Source: Bacteroidetes bacterium ADurb.Bin139
Lineage (GTDB): Bacteria; Bacteroidota; Bacteroidia; Bacteroidales; UBA932
Reading direction: 5' to 3'
DNA length: 64,000 nucleotides
Assembly (NCBI GenBank): GCA_002070565.1
Contig: MWDM01000001.1
Coordinates: forward strand, 62,001-126,000
The position numbers were made by a program, and so were the translations under genes. Shown here piece by piece: positions 1 through 10,600 of the stretch. The notes under the pieces were generated by a model. It saw only the letters and a program-made list of their open reading frames with translations. It did not search any database and was not told the DNA's origin. The first letter of the stretch is position 1. Every line of letters starts with the position of its first letter.

Positions 1-39
1 AGGACCAAAAGTGTTATGATCAATCCCATATCTTTATTA

Positions 40-1977
40 TTAATTGGTTACTTGTTGAACAGTCACGGTGTCAAATCCTTTTTCACGAAGCACAGAAGCC
101 AGTTCTTCTGCCTGGGAAGCCGAAGCGAAAGGGCCGATGAAATAATCGGTTCCACTGCCGGTAATTACCCTGATTATATCCTTGTCCGAGAGTTCACCCA
201 CCAGGGAAATAAGGGCAGGGGGGATTTGATTGCTTCCCAGGTAAACATGGAAAGCCGCCACTCCTTCGGGTGCCGTCTTGTTTTGGGCTTCCCTGCGCCT
301 TCCCTCCAGGACAGGAATGGATTTTCCCTGAAAATAGGCCACTACAATGGCCCCAGTGATACCCCGTCTTTTAACAGAGGCCAAAGCACGCGCGGCATCG
401 GCATAATTGTAAAATTGTCCGGCATAGTATACATAATGGTTCCCGGCACGTACTTCAAATATGGGGCTAATCCCTTTTAGCTGACTTATAGTGGCTTTTC
501 GCGCTACCGTAAACAACTGTATGCGATAATACAGGCCCGGAGGCTCGTTTTCCCAGGGGACAATCACCGACTCCTGCTCTATGCGAAATTCCAAATTTAC
601 CGGTGGGACAACCGGAAGGGGAGCTTCGAACAAATGGCTGTCCAGGCTGATGAGTTGTTGCTTTACAGGAAATAAATCCATTTCCTGTAACCCGGAAGCA
701 CTTGAGGCAGGGCTTTTTGACGCAGGCGTCGTAACGGGAGGCAATACGCCATGAGATAGGAACAGATCCTCTATGGATTGTGCCGATTTTCGCGTATCAC
801 GAAGGGATTGTTGCAATTCCATAAGAACAAATTCTTCTTCCCTAATGGTATTGGCAATCGCCCTCCTGTCTTCTTCAGGTGTAAGTGAACTATAGTACTT
901 TCGCAAGCTATCCAGTTTTTTTTCATGGCCCGCTACCTGGACTTTTAGATTCCTGACGGCCGCCGTAAGTTGGGTGTAGTGGGCTGTGGCCTCCCGTGTT
1001 TTTTCCAGGATTGAGTCGGGCACTGCCATCCCGGCTTCTTTTGGGCCATACTCCCTGTCCCGGGTTTTGTTTCCCGATAAGGGCATCATGGCAATTTCCC
1101 GGAGTTCTTTTACCGAGGCTGGCCGTATTTTTACCGGAGCACTTTCATATTCCACCTTGTACAAGACCAGCGAATCTTTTGGGGCGGCACGGTCCGAGGT
1201 AAAATAAAAATAACGAGAATCATCCGAAAGCATGTAAAGCAGATCGTTATGGGTCGAGGAGAAGGGAATGCCCAGATTTTCCGCCAGGCCCCATTCCTGT
1301 GTCTTAGTGTCCCAACGGCTTACGTAAAGGTTCATCCCTCCCAGCCCGGGAAGTCCGTTTGAGCTGAAATACAGGGTTTTTCCATCGGAACTCAGGACAG
1401 GGTAGATCTCGTTGCCCGGAGTATTGATCCCCGGCCCCAGACGCACGGGCGGACCCCACAAAAAAGCTCCGTTCGCCAGGATGTCTTTCTTCTGTATCAT
1501 ATAAAGGTCCCAACCCGAGCCGGAAGCAGAGTCTTTTGCCGAAAAGACTATCCGGTCCTGGGTTGCCCTGTAAAAAAACGGAAGCCGGGTGTCGCCCTTA
1601 TCGTTTACATGACTGAGCAGCTCAAATGGGGGCAGGGCCCATGATCCGGAAGGGGAAAGATCGTAGAAGAGGAAAAACTCCCGGTAAGGAATCACAGTCC
1701 GGCCCAGCACATGGGGCCTGACCACATAATTACTCAGGATCAGACCGTTCTCACATAGCACCCGGCGTTGTTGGGCACGGGCTATAAAAGCAGAATCACC
1801 AGACAGGCTTATGGCTCTGGTATAGGCTTCTTTTGCTCTTTCGAATTCATAGGCCACACGAAGCTGTTCTCCTTCAAGGAATAAGGACGAAGCAGAGGCC
1901 TGTTGGGCATAGGTAAGGGTAGCGGGAAAAAACAGACCCGCGATCAAAGATATTTTTATGAGCAATTTAATAGCCAT
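40..1977 (-). CDS. Envelope protein with TPR-like, PD40 and SPOR regions
   Basis: 645 aa, starting at an ATG with a hydrophobic signal peptide (about residues 1-24). Residues 30-70 look like a TPR-type helical repeat (a segment on burden and order of an 'AYTRAISL' kind). Residues 110-280 hold PD40/TolB-like beta-propeller repeats, seen as 'LYFSSNGLPGLGGMNLYVS' and 'YFYFTSDRAAP'. A coiled-coil stretch follows at about 320-400. The last 170 residues carry two SPOR-like modules, the second ending in 'DYFIGPFASASQAEELA'. SPOR domains bind denuded glycan strands of peptidoglycan, so a periplasmic, wall-associated role is inferred. PD40 proteins of this kind are common in Bacteroidota, often beside OmpA domains, which are absent here. 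Transcribed away from secDF. No specific function recognised. Confidence 0.72.
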   Translation of the reverse strand: MAIKLLIKISLIAGLFFPATLTYAQQASASSLFLEGEQLRVAYEFERAKEAYTRAISLSGDSAFIARAQQRRVLCENGLILSNYVVRPHVLGRTVIPYREFFLFYDLSPSGSWALPPFELLSHVNDKGDTRLPFFYRATQDRIVFSAKDSASGSGWDLYMIQKKDILANGAFLWGPPVRLGPGINTPGNEIYPVLSSDGKTLYFSSNGLPGLGGMNLYVSRWDTKTQEWGLAENLGIPFSSTHNDLLYMLSDDSRYFYFTSDRAAPKDSLVLYKVEYESAPVKIRPASVKELREIAMMPLSGNKTRDREYGPKEAGMAVPDSILEKTREATAHYTQLTAAVRNLKVQVAGHEKKLDSLRKYYSSLTPEEDRRAIANTIREEEFVLMELQQSLRDTRKSAQSIEDLFLSHGVLPPVTTPASKSPASSASGLQEMDLFPVKQQLISLDSHLFEAPLPVVPPVNLEFRIEQESVIVPWENEPPGLYYRIQLFTVARKATISQLKGISPIFEVRAGNHYVYYAGQFYNYADAARALASVKRRGITGAIVVAYFQGKSIPVLEGRRREAQNKTAPEGVAAFHVYLGSNQIPPALISLVGELSDKDIIRVITGSGTDYFIGPFASASQAEELASVLREKGFDTVTVQQVTN

Positions 1978-1997
1978 AATGGGACTAATGCGAACTA

Positions 1998-2033
1998 CAA
2001 AGTTAATTATTTAGGGAAAAAATATTACATTTG
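1998..2033. promoter_or_regulatory. Back-to-back -7 boxes for the SPOR protein and secDF
   Basis: TAACTTTG on the minus strand (1998-2005) lies 20 nt before the ATG of the PD40/SPOR gene, and TACATTTG on the plus strand (2026-2033) lies 39 nt before secDF. Both match the Bacteroidota consensus TAnnTTTG. They are separated by 20 bp, so the -33 region of each falls on or beside the other's -7 box. Confidence 0.7.
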
Positions 2034-2072
2034 CACCCTATTTTACCTGACTTATAAATTAATAATAAAATT

Positions 2073-5000
2073 ATGCAAAGTAAAGGTGCCATCTGGCTGG
2101 TGGCGATACTCATTACAGTAGCCTGTTTGTTCCAGTTGTCTTTTACTGCCGTTACCAAGATACAGGAAAACAAAGCAACCGCGTATGCAGAAAAAGCCGT
2201 TATTGAAATTCAACAAAAACCCGAATATCAAAATATCAGCGAGCTTGACCAGGCTTTTTTCCTGGATTCGCTGCGAAACGCTAAAGAAAGCTATTACATT
2301 GATTCGATAACCCCCGAAAAAGTATATCTGTGGTATACCTACAAGGAAGTAAAGGACCGGGAGATCAGCCTGGGTCTTGACCTCAGGGGCGGGATGAACG
2401 TGATGATGGAAGTAAAGCTGGAAAGCCTGATAAGGGCACTGGCAGATTATAGCCAGGACCCCGTTTTCAACCAGGCTTTAGACCTGACCAACCAAAAGGT
2501 ACGGGAAGGGGCAAGGGGAAATTACGTAGAACTTTTTGCAGCCACATGGGATGAAATTGCTCCAGGGGAACGTCTCTCCAGGATCTTTGGTACTTATGAC
2601 ATGCGGGAGCGCATCAAACCCGAAACCTCCAATGAAGAGGTTCTCCGCATTATTCGCACAGAAGCTGAATCGGCCATGGCCAACTCGTTCAATGTCCTGC
2701 GTAACCGTATTGACCGTTTTGGCGTCAGCCAGCCCAATATTCAGCGCCTTGGAACAACCGGCCGCATCCTGGTGGAACTGCCCGGGATCAAGGAACCGGA
2801 ACGTGTGCGTAAGCTGCTGCAGGGAACTGCCTCCCTCGAGTTTTGGGAAACTTATGATAATTCCGAGGTGTATCCCGCCCTTGAAGAGGCAAACCGGGTC
2901 CTGAAGGATTACCTGGAAGATATGAAACCCTCTGCCCCGGAAGAAGATTCGGCAACAACTGTGGCCGGGGAAGAAAACGACCTGCTGGCACAATTGGCCA
3001 GGGAAGATTCCCTTTCCGAAGATATCACAGCCTGGGCACAGCAAAACCCGCTGTTTAATGTTCTTAGCCCCAGTATTTATGAAGGTCAGCTGGCCCCGGG
3101 CCCCTGTGTGGGTCGGGCGCATTACCGCGATACAGCCATGATCAATACCTGGCTGGAACTTCCCCAGATACAGGCCGTCCTGCCCGCAGATGTGCGTCTT
3201 CTGTGGTCTGTCAAACCCGATAAGGTTAACCAGGTTTATTACGAATTGGTTGCCATAAAGGCAAACACACGTGACGGCCGGGCGCCTCTGGACGGAGGTG
3301 TGGTAACCGATGCAAACAAACAATTTGATCAGACCGGCGGCGGATTCCCCTATGTAGACATGGGGATGAATGCAGAAGGTGCCCGTGTCTGGGCAAGAAT
3401 GACAGCCGACAATATTGGCAAAAGCATTGCCATCGTGCTGGATGACATGGTCTATTCCTATCCCAGGGTCAACAACGAGATTACCGGAGGCCGCTCCTCC
3501 ATTACCGGTGATTTTACTTCTGAAGAAGCGGACGACCTTGCCAACGTGTTGAAATCGGGTAAATTACCCGCTCCAACCAGTATAGTGCAGGAAAACATTG
3601 TGGGACCATCCCTGGGGACACGTTCCATCAATGCCGGTATGGGATCATTTCTAATTGCCTTTCTGCTGGTGCTTGCCTACATGATATTTTTCTACAACCG
3701 TGCCGGGGTATATGCGTCTGTGGCCTTGCTGACCAACCTGCTGTTCCTTTTCGGGGCACTTGTTTCCTTTGGTGCTGTTCTTACCCTGCCGGGGATTGCC
3801 GGTATTGTTCTGACTTTGGGTATGGCGGTGGATGCCAACGTGATCATTAACGAGCGCATAAAAGAAGAATTGCGGGGAGGAAAAGCCTTACGCCTTGCGA
3901 TTGCAGACGGTTACAAAAATGCCTACTCGGCCATTCTGGACGGGAACATCACCACCATGATCACCGGTATTATTCTGATTTTCTTCGGTTCCGGGCCTGT
4001 CAAGGGATTTGCCACAACACTGGTTATCGGACTTGTCACGTCCCTGTTTACGTCAATTTTCATTACAAGGCTGTTGATAGAAGGCCGCCTGTCAAAGAAC
4101 AAACCCATTTCGTTTGACAACAAAATTACCCGTAACTTCCTGCAAAACACCAGGATAAAATTCCTGGAATACCGCAAGTTTTATTATATAACAGCTGTGG
4201 CCATAGTTGTCATAGGACTTGGGTTCATGCTCACCAAGGGTTTTACTTACGGGGTGGATTTTACCGGAGGCAGAACGTATGTCATACGTTTTGACCAGGA
4301 AGTATCCTCAGAAGCAGTACGGGAAAAAGTTACGGAAGCTTTCCAGGGTGGGGTGGAAGTCAAGGAATTTGGCGGAAAAAGCCAGATGCGTGTTACCACA
4401 AAATATTTGATAGAAGATGAAAGCGTAGAGGCCGATGCCATGGTAGATGAAATACTTTACAATGCCGTCAAAGAGTTCTTTGTAACCCCTCTGACACTCG
4501 AAAATTTTCTTTCCACACTTGAAAATCCCAACGGGGTGATCAGTTCCGAGAAGGTAGGGCCTACCGTTGCCAGCGATATACAGCGTGATGCAGCCATTGC
4601 CATCCTGCTCTCCTGCGTGGCCATTTTCCTGTACATTGCCGCCCGTTTTAGAAATTGGACATGGGGCATGGGTGGCCTAATATCCCTGATTTTCAATGCG
4701 TTTTTTGTTATTTCTTTCTTCTCCATTTTTACCGGAGTATTGCCTTTCACGCTGGATATTGACCAACAATTCATAGCAGCCATCCTGACCATTATAGGAT
4801 ACTCCCTGAACGATACGGTGGTTATCTTTGACAGGATCAGGGAATACCGCGCCCTGTATCCCAAAAGGAATATCTGGGAGAACATTAACGAGGCATTGAA
4901 CTCTACCTTGTCCCGTACGGTCAATACATCGGCCACTACACTTGTGGTATTGCTGGCGATTGCCATCTTTGGCGGAGAGGTGATTCGCGGTTTTGCCGTA

Positions 5001-5132
5001 GCTTTGGCCATAGGGGTTGCCATCTGTCCGTTTACCTCGGTTCTACTCTCCACCCCCATTGTATATGACATGTGGAAAAGGAGCCACGACAAGGAAGAGA
5101 AAAAAATTACGAAGGGAAAGGCTGCCAGGTAA
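2073..5132 (+). CDS. secDF: Protein translocase subunit SecDF (fused)
   Basis: 1019 aa single-chain fusion of SecD and SecF, the usual form in Bacteroidota. It uses the proton motive force to pull proteins released from SecYEG into the periplasm. The SecD half starts with a transmembrane helix (residues 5-25) and has the hallmark 'LGLDLRGGMN' near residue 100, a long periplasmic domain (about 110-510), then membrane helices with 'GMAVDANVIINERIKEE'. The SecF half begins near residue 700, carries 'GVDFTGGRTY' near 727 and the conserved 'GYSLNDTVVIFDRIRE'. The C-terminus is short and basic. The ATG is preceded by an AT-rich leader of about 35 nt. An acidic, Ser/Thr-rich insertion sits at about 285-325 in the periplasmic domain. 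Confidence 0.97.
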   Translation: MQSKGAIWLVAILITVACLFQLSFTAVTKIQENKATAYAEKAVIEIQQKPEYQNISELDQAFFLDSLRNAKESYYIDSITPEKVYLWYTYKEVKDREISLGLDLRGGMNVMMEVKLESLIRALADYSQDPVFNQALDLTNQKVREGARGNYVELFAATWDEIAPGERLSRIFGTYDMRERIKPETSNEEVLRIIRTEAESAMANSFNVLRNRIDRFGVSQPNIQRLGTTGRILVELPGIKEPERVRKLLQGTASLEFWETYDNSEVYPALEEANRVLKDYLEDMKPSAPEEDSATTVAGEENDLLAQLAREDSLSEDITAWAQQNPLFNVLSPSIYEGQLAPGPCVGRAHYRDTAMINTWLELPQIQAVLPADVRLLWSVKPDKVNQVYYELVAIKANTRDGRAPLDGGVVTDANKQFDQTGGGFPYVDMGMNAEGARVWARMTADNIGKSIAIVLDDMVYSYPRVNNEITGGRSSITGDFTSEEADDLANVLKSGKLPAPTSIVQENIVGPSLGTRSINAGMGSFLIAFLLVLAYMIFFYNRAGVYASVALLTNLLFLFGALVSFGAVLTLPGIAGIVLTLGMAVDANVIINERIKEELRGGKALRLAIADGYKNAYSAILDGNITTMITGIILIFFGSGPVKGFATTLVIGLVTSLFTSIFITRLLIEGRLSKNKPISFDNKITRNFLQNTRIKFLEYRKFYYITAVAIVVIGLGFMLTKGFTYGVDFTGGRTYVIRFDQEVSSEAVREKVTEAFQGGVEVKEFGGKSQMRVTTKYLIEDESVEADAMVDEILYNAVKEFFVTPLTLENFLSTLENPNGVISSEKVGPTVASDIQRDAAIAILLSCVAIFLYIAARFRNWTWGMGGLISLIFNAFFVISFFSIFTGVLPFTLDIDQQFIAAILTIIGYSLNDTVVIFDRIREYRALYPKRNIWENINEALNSTLSRTVNTSATTLVVLLAIAIFGGEVIRGFAVALAIGVAICPFTSVLLSTPIVYDMWKRSHDKEEKKITKGKAAR

Positions 5133-5137
5133 AAGGA

Positions 5138-5375
5138 TCATTCCTGGATCACGTATTCCAGGATATGATCGTCCATGACATAACCTCCGCCAATTGTAAA
5201 TACATCCGATTCGACAATATTAAAGCCGAACCGGATGATTTCATGCATGGTTTGGTCAAAGAGGCCACTCCCGCGGCAACATGTCCCGGTAGGCTTCTTT
5301 CCAGATCAGAGAAGCCATCTGGCACAGTTGGGAGATCTGCTCTTTTGTTGTTATTGTGGGAAAATCAACCTTCAT
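5138..5375 (-). pseudogene. GNAT N-acetyltransferase remnant (internal deletion)
   Basis: The 298 bp between secDF and the serine hydrolase hold the two ends of a GNAT acetyltransferase with its middle missing. From an ATG at 5375 the minus strand reads 39 codons resembling the N-terminal helix of the family ('ISQLCQMASLIWKEAYRDML') and stops at 5256. In another frame, the stretch ending at the stop 5138-5140 reads a typical C-terminus: 'FGFNIVESDVFTIGGGYVMD' followed by DHILEYVIQE. Family members have 'GF..v......IG.GFVMDDY.ME' here. Intact members are about 160 aa; only about 75 remain and the acetyl-CoA binding core is gone, so the gene is dead. The assignment rests on motif recall, without a database search. 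Confidence 0.68.
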
Positions 5376-5401
5376 GGCAGGTAAAAATAAGGTTTTCTTT
5401 G

Positions 5402-5409
5402 TATTTTTG
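5402..5409 (+). promoter_or_regulatory. -7 box of the serine hydrolase/ispD operon
   Basis: TATTTTTG matches TAnnTTTG and ends 21 nt before the chosen ATG at 5431. The A-rich leader (eight A in a row broken by one T) is typical of Bacteroidota translation starts. Confidence 0.55.
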
Positions 5410-5430
5410 CCTGAATTCAAAAATAAAAAA

Positions 5431-6924
5431 ATGAAGCAGAAACGGATTTATGTCCTGATCCTTTTTATGATTCTGGGTAGTCTTTCCCTACAGGCGCAAA
5501 AGGCATCTTATATTAAAGACATTCAAAAAATTGCAACCCGTGTGCAGGAACTCTGGCAGGTTCCGGCCATGGCGGTAACAGTTGTCAAAGACGGGGAAAC
5601 CGTTTTTGCCCGTGGAATGGGAAGGCTCTCTACAGAAAAGAATGCCCCCGCAGCCAACGAATACACCTTGTTTGTTAATGCCTCGACAAGCAAAGCCTTT
5701 ACAGCCGCTTTGCTCGGGATTGTGATAGACCAGGGATATGTTAAGTGGACAGACCGGGTTATTGACCACCTTCCCGATTTTCAACTGTATGATCCGTGGG
5801 TTACAGATAATTTCCTGGTACGGGATATCATGACACATAAAACAGGTTTTCTGCCCCAGGCCCTGGACGTCATTCCTGCCCTGGGCTACGGCAGGGATGA
5901 CCTGTACAATATGTTCCGGCTGGTTAAGCCCGCCACCAGTTTCAGGACAACCTACGCTTATTGCAACGCAATGTACACTGTGGCAGCGCGAATTGTCGAA
6001 AAATATACCGGACTGACCTGGGAAGAAGCGCTGGAACAATACATTTTTAAACCCCTGGAAATGGATCACTCCACAACAGGTAAAGACCATTACTTCACTG
6101 CTGCCAATTTCGCGAGTGGGCACCGGCTGATTAAAACGGAAAAAGGATTGAAAGTCACCCCGCGCCAGGACAGGGAAGACTCTTATTCGTGGCTTCAGGC
6201 AGTATCTCCGGCGGCTTTTGTGATGTCCAATGCACACGACATGGGCCAGTGGATGAAAATGTGGCTGGGAAAAGGGTCTTATCAGGGAAGGCAGATACTT
6301 ACGGAAGAAACGGTTGAAAATCTTACTGCCCCGCAGACGATTTGCTCCTGGGACAACGAACGGGTTGTTCTGTATGCCCAGGGCTGGCGCATAGAACAGG
6401 GTGTTCAGGGCAAGCTCATAAACCATACGGGGCTGGCCGGGGGATATACCGCATGGGTGGTACTGGTTCCGGAATTGAACCTGGGAGTTAGCGTGATCAT
6501 GAACCAGGGGTCCACTACTTCACCCCAGACAGCCATCATACGGCAGGTCATAGACCTGTTCAGGGAGGTTGAATCTGATTGGATATCAAAAATATATGAT
6601 GAGTATATGCGCCCATCGCCTCAGCGAGAACCAAAAGTAGAGGAAGAGTATGTTCAACCACTTGAAAATAAAGTTTATACAGGCACTTATTTTAAGGAAA
6701 TATTTGGAGAGTCCCGGGTATACGAAAAGAACGACACATTATATTTGAAAATCAACGATATAGACACGCCGTTAAGGCATAGGACAGGCAATATATACCG
6801 CTTTGATGCCAGGGACGAAAGTTTTGATATCACTTTTAATGTTAATGACAAAACGGGCTGGGCAGTAAGCTTTACCATTGATTTTGGAGACGACCTGGGT
6901 TCGTTCGTCCGGGTGATAAAATGA
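5431..6924 (+). CDS. Secreted serine hydrolase, beta-lactamase class C fold
   Basis: 497 aa. The ATG at 5431 begins a clear signal peptide ending near 'LSLQAQ', so it is preferred over in-frame codons upstream, which lie before the promoter box. The catalytic triad of the class C beta-lactamase/penicillin-binding family is present: SxxK as 'STSK' near residue 84, YxN as 'YCN' near 177, and 'HTG' near 331. A C-terminal DUF3471-like beta domain follows from about 395. Such proteins are D-aminopeptidases, esterases or peptidoglycan-type peptidases; true beta-lactamase action is unlikely for this subgroup. The substrate is not readable from sequence. Its stop overlaps the ispD start by 4 nt (ATGA), indicating cotranscription. 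Confidence 0.85.
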   Translation: MKQKRIYVLILFMILGSLSLQAQKASYIKDIQKIATRVQELWQVPAMAVTVVKDGETVFARGMGRLSTEKNAPAANEYTLFVNASTSKAFTAALLGIVIDQGYVKWTDRVIDHLPDFQLYDPWVTDNFLVRDIMTHKTGFLPQALDVIPALGYGRDDLYNMFRLVKPATSFRTTYAYCNAMYTVAARIVEKYTGLTWEEALEQYIFKPLEMDHSTTGKDHYFTAANFASGHRLIKTEKGLKVTPRQDREDSYSWLQAVSPAAFVMSNAHDMGQWMKMWLGKGSYQGRQILTEETVENLTAPQTICSWDNERVVLYAQGWRIEQGVQGKLINHTGLAGGYTAWVVLVPELNLGVSVIMNQGSTTSPQTAIIRQVIDLFREVESDWISKIYDEYMRPSPQREPKVEEEYVQPLENKVYTGTYFKEIFGESRVYEKNDTLYLKINDIDTPLRHRTGNIYRFDARDESFDITFNVNDKTGWAVSFTIDFGDDLGSFVRVIK

Positions 6925-7622
6925 GAAAACGCAAGAACATAGCCGCAATCATGGCGGCCGGGAAAGGGACCAGGGCAGGGACCTCCCTACCCAAGCAATA
7001 TGAAGAGCTGGGGGGAAGACTTGTCCTGGAAAGAGCCGTAGACGCCTTTGAACAGCATCCCGGCATAGACCAGGTTGTTATTGTTGTAGACCCGGATGAA
7101 ATGGAAAGGGTACAAAACATCATTCAAAAAAACGCATGGAAAAAGATTACCGGAATTGTAAAAGGAGGGAAAGTGCGTTACCAGTCTTCCTGGTCCGCTA
7201 TAAACACATTTTCTGACCGGCCACAAGACAACCTGATTTTTCACGATGCTGCCAGACCGCTTGTGAGTGCAAGAATTATTTCAGAAGTTGTAGAAAAACT
7301 GGAACATTGCAGGGTAGTTGGGGTGTCTGTTCCCGTATCCGATACCCTGTTCTTTACCGGACCCGGTAAGAACCACATTGTCAGCGTACCGGACAGGAAT
7401 ATTTTTCAAAGGGCACAGACACCCCAGGGCTTCCGGATTTCAGTGTTGAGCAAAGCCTATGAGTACGCTTTGAAGGATCTTGCTTTTAAGGCTACAGACG
7501 ATTGCGGGGTGGTCAAAAAGTATTTGCCCGGGGAGAAGATTCTATTGGTTACGGGAGATGAGAAAAATATGAAAATAACGTATCCCGGAGATCTGGAGAT
7601 TCTGCGTGCCTGGATCGGGTGA
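6921..7622 (+). CDS. ispD: 2-C-methyl-D-erythritol 4-phosphate cytidylyltransferase
   Basis: 233 aa. IspD joins CTP to methylerythritol phosphate, the third step of the MEP isoprenoid pathway in the cytoplasm. The N-terminal nucleotide-binding signature reads 'MAAGKGTRAGTSLPKQYEEL' (residues 11-30); 'HDAARPLV' near 108 and 'QTPQGF' near 167 are also family signatures. Translation is coupled to the upstream serine hydrolase by an ATGA overlap, although the two have no evident functional link. The stop lies 1 bp from the stop of the converging dnaE gene. A second MEP gene, ispE, is at 23085. Confidence 0.95.
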   Translation: MRKRKNIAAIMAAGKGTRAGTSLPKQYEELGGRLVLERAVDAFEQHPGIDQVVIVVDPDEMERVQNIIQKNAWKKITGIVKGGKVRYQSSWSAINTFSDRPQDNLIFHDAARPLVSARIISEVVEKLEHCRVVGVSVPVSDTLFFTGPGKNHIVSVPDRNIFQRAQTPQGFRISVLSKAYEYALKDLAFKATDDCGVVKKYLPGEKILLVTGDEKNMKITYPGDLEILRAWIG

Positions 7623-7623
7623 T

Positions 7624-10600
7624 TTATTCCACAGAAAAAGCTATGCCCTTTTTTTGAATCCAGTTCAGAAAATCAGGCGTCAGATCAATTCGGTGAGAAC
7701 GGGAGAATACTTTTACCGCCATTTTATTGGCCTTGTCTTTGAGCACAAAATGAACGGTTATTTTCCCGGGATTTTCCGATAAAACCCTTACCAGTTCGGT
7801 ACGGAACGTTCCTGAAATCTGTTCCACACCCAGGTCCATGGTTATGGACTGGAGTGATTCCCTCGCATTTGAGAGCAGGGATATTTCCTGGATACGGAGT
7901 TCTTTTTCCTTTGGAGAGGTTGTTGTTTCTTCCTGCCCTTTTCTTTTATACTGAACCCTTTCCTGGTGCAGACATTTGACCAGCAGGGCTTCTCCCTCAC
8001 GCATGTATGGCAGGAATTTTTCGTATTCTTTTCCGAAAAGGGTGAATTTCCAGCTAGCCGTATAATCTTCCAGGGTAAAAGTCCCCCAGGGCCTGCCCGA
8101 ATTCCTGGCCAGGGCTGACGTCACGTTGGTGACAAGGCCCCCCAGGCGTACTTCCCTGGGAACGAACGGTTCTTCATCCCGGTTATTGTCCAGGAGTTCC
8201 TGGACTTGCTGCAGGTTGTGGCTGGTAAAGTGTTTTATTTCAAAGTTGAATTTGTCCAGCGGATGGGAAGACAGGTAGATCCCTACCATTTCTTTTTCTT
8301 TTTTCAGAAAGTCTTCCGTGGTTTCAGGTGCCATGTGCGGAGGTACCGGCCTTTCGGGCGGGGCCAGGGAATCGGGTCCTGATCCGAACAGGCTGGAAAT
8401 GTCTTTGTTTTTTTCTTCCTGAACCCTGGACCCGTAACGCATGATGCTGTCCAGAAAAACGCCGTCCTTGTTGCAGGGAAGGAAGTATTGGTGTCTTTTG
8501 ATATCGGTGAAAGAATCAAAAGCACCCGCATATACAAGGCTTTCAAGTACTTTCCTGTTGCAGGTGTTCAGATTGACCCTTTCTGCAAAGTTATAAATAT
8601 CCCTGAACGGCCCCCCCTGCTCCCTGGCCAGGATAATGCTTTCCACGGCACCGTATCCCACGCCTTTGATGCCACCCATCCCAAAGCGGATATCACCCTT
8701 CCGGTTTACGGTAAAATCATGTGCCGATTCGTTGATATCGGGGCCAAGAACACTGATTTCCATTCGTTTGCACTCGTCCATATACTTGGACACTTCCTCA
8801 ATATTATTCCGGTTCCCCGACAACACGGCTGCCATGAATTCTGAGGGATATTTTGTTTTCAGATAACCTGTCTGGTAGCTGAGTATGGAATAGCTGGCCG
8901 CGTGTGACTTGTTGAACGCATATTGCGCAAAAGCTGTCCAGTCCACCCAGATCTTCTTGAGAACCGTTTCGTCAAAACCGTTGTTTTTCCCCCGGGTCAG
9001 AAAATCCTGCTTCATCTTTTCCATTTCCTCGGGTTTCTTCTTTCCCATAGCCCTTCTGAGCGAGTCGGCCTCTAATCCTGAAAAGCCGGCAATTTCGCGG
9101 GACAGCAACATGACCTGTTCCTGGTATACCGTTACACCATAAGTTTCTTTGAGGACTTTTTCCATTTGGGGGAGGTCGTATACAATGGTTTTGCGACCAT
9201 GTTTACGGTCTATGAAATCGGGGATGTAATCCATCGGACCGGGCCTGTACAGGGCGGTCATGGCTATCAGGTCTTCAATGCAGGAAGGCTTCAGCTCCCG
9301 GAGCCATTTGCGCATGCCATCGCTTTCAAACTGGAACACACCCACCGTATCCCCGCGGCTGAATAATTCATAGGTGGCCGGGTCTGTAAGGGGAAGGTTG
9401 TTGATATCAAGGGTTGTGTTATGGTTAGCTTTGATGGTTTCCACCGCATTTTTTAGGATGCTGAGGGTTTTAAGCCCCAGAAAATCCATTTTCAGCATGC
9501 CCACCTGTTCAATGAGTGATCCTTCAAACTGGGAGACCAGAATATCTTTCCCGGTTTCTTTATCTTTTGTGGTAGAAAGAGGGATAAAATTGGTCAGGGT
9601 ATCGGGTCCGATAATAATCGCACTTGCATGAACCCCTGTGTTTCGTATGGAACCTTCCAGCCGCAGGGCATATTCTACTGTGGAACTTACCAGGGGGTCT
9701 TCCGACTTGAGCGCCGCCAGGAGTTCGGGCACGTATTTTAAGGCGTTTTCAATGGTGATATGCTGGGGCTTTCCATCTTTGTCGGGCAGGCGGTCGGGGA
9801 TGAGTTTAGCCAGCCGCTCTGCTTCCTGCAGGGGAAGTCGCTGCACCCGGGCAACGTCTTTAATGGCACTGCGGGCGGCCATGGTCCCGAATGTGACCAC
9901 ATGGGAAACGTGGTCTTTCCCATATTTGTTTTCTACATATTGCAACACTTTGCCCCGGCCGTCATCGGCAAAATCAATATCTATGTCGGGAAACGAAATT
10001 CTTTCTTTATTCAGGAAACGTTCAAAAAGTAAACCATAGCGGATAGGATCCACCAGAGTGATCCCCATGCAATAGGCAACGACCGATCCCGCAGCAGAAC
10101 CCCTGCCCGGACCCACCCAAACGTCCATTTCCCGCGCAGCACGGATGAAATCCGCTACGATGAGAAAATAATCGGGAAATTTCATACCCGATATTGTTCC
10201 CAGTTCCATATCAATGCGTTCTGCCAATTCAGGGGTGATTCTCCCATAAAGGCGTTCGGCTCCCTTGTAGGTAAGATGCCGCAGGTAAGCGTCGGCGTCC
10301 GGGAATTCAGCGGGAATGGGGAAGTGAGGAAGAATTGGGTCTCTGTCAAGGGAAAAACGCTCCACCTTACCGGCAATCTCCAGGGTGGTGGCGAGAGCTT
10401 CGGGAATGTCGGCGAAAAGTTCAGTCATTTCCTGGCACGATTTCAGGTACTCTTCCTCGGTATAGCGTATTTTTCTGTTTTCGTTGGTCACATCGTCGTT
10501 TGTGGCCACGCAAATAAGGCGGTCGTGTGCCGGGGCATCTTCATAATTGACAAAATGCACATCGTTGGTAGCCACCAGCTTCACCTGGTGCTTTTGTGCA

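Noticed and set aside
5072-5434. Plus-strand open frame of 120 codons after secDF
   Set aside because: It overlaps secDF and the GNAT remnant, has no recognisable domain, and the minus strand explains the region better.
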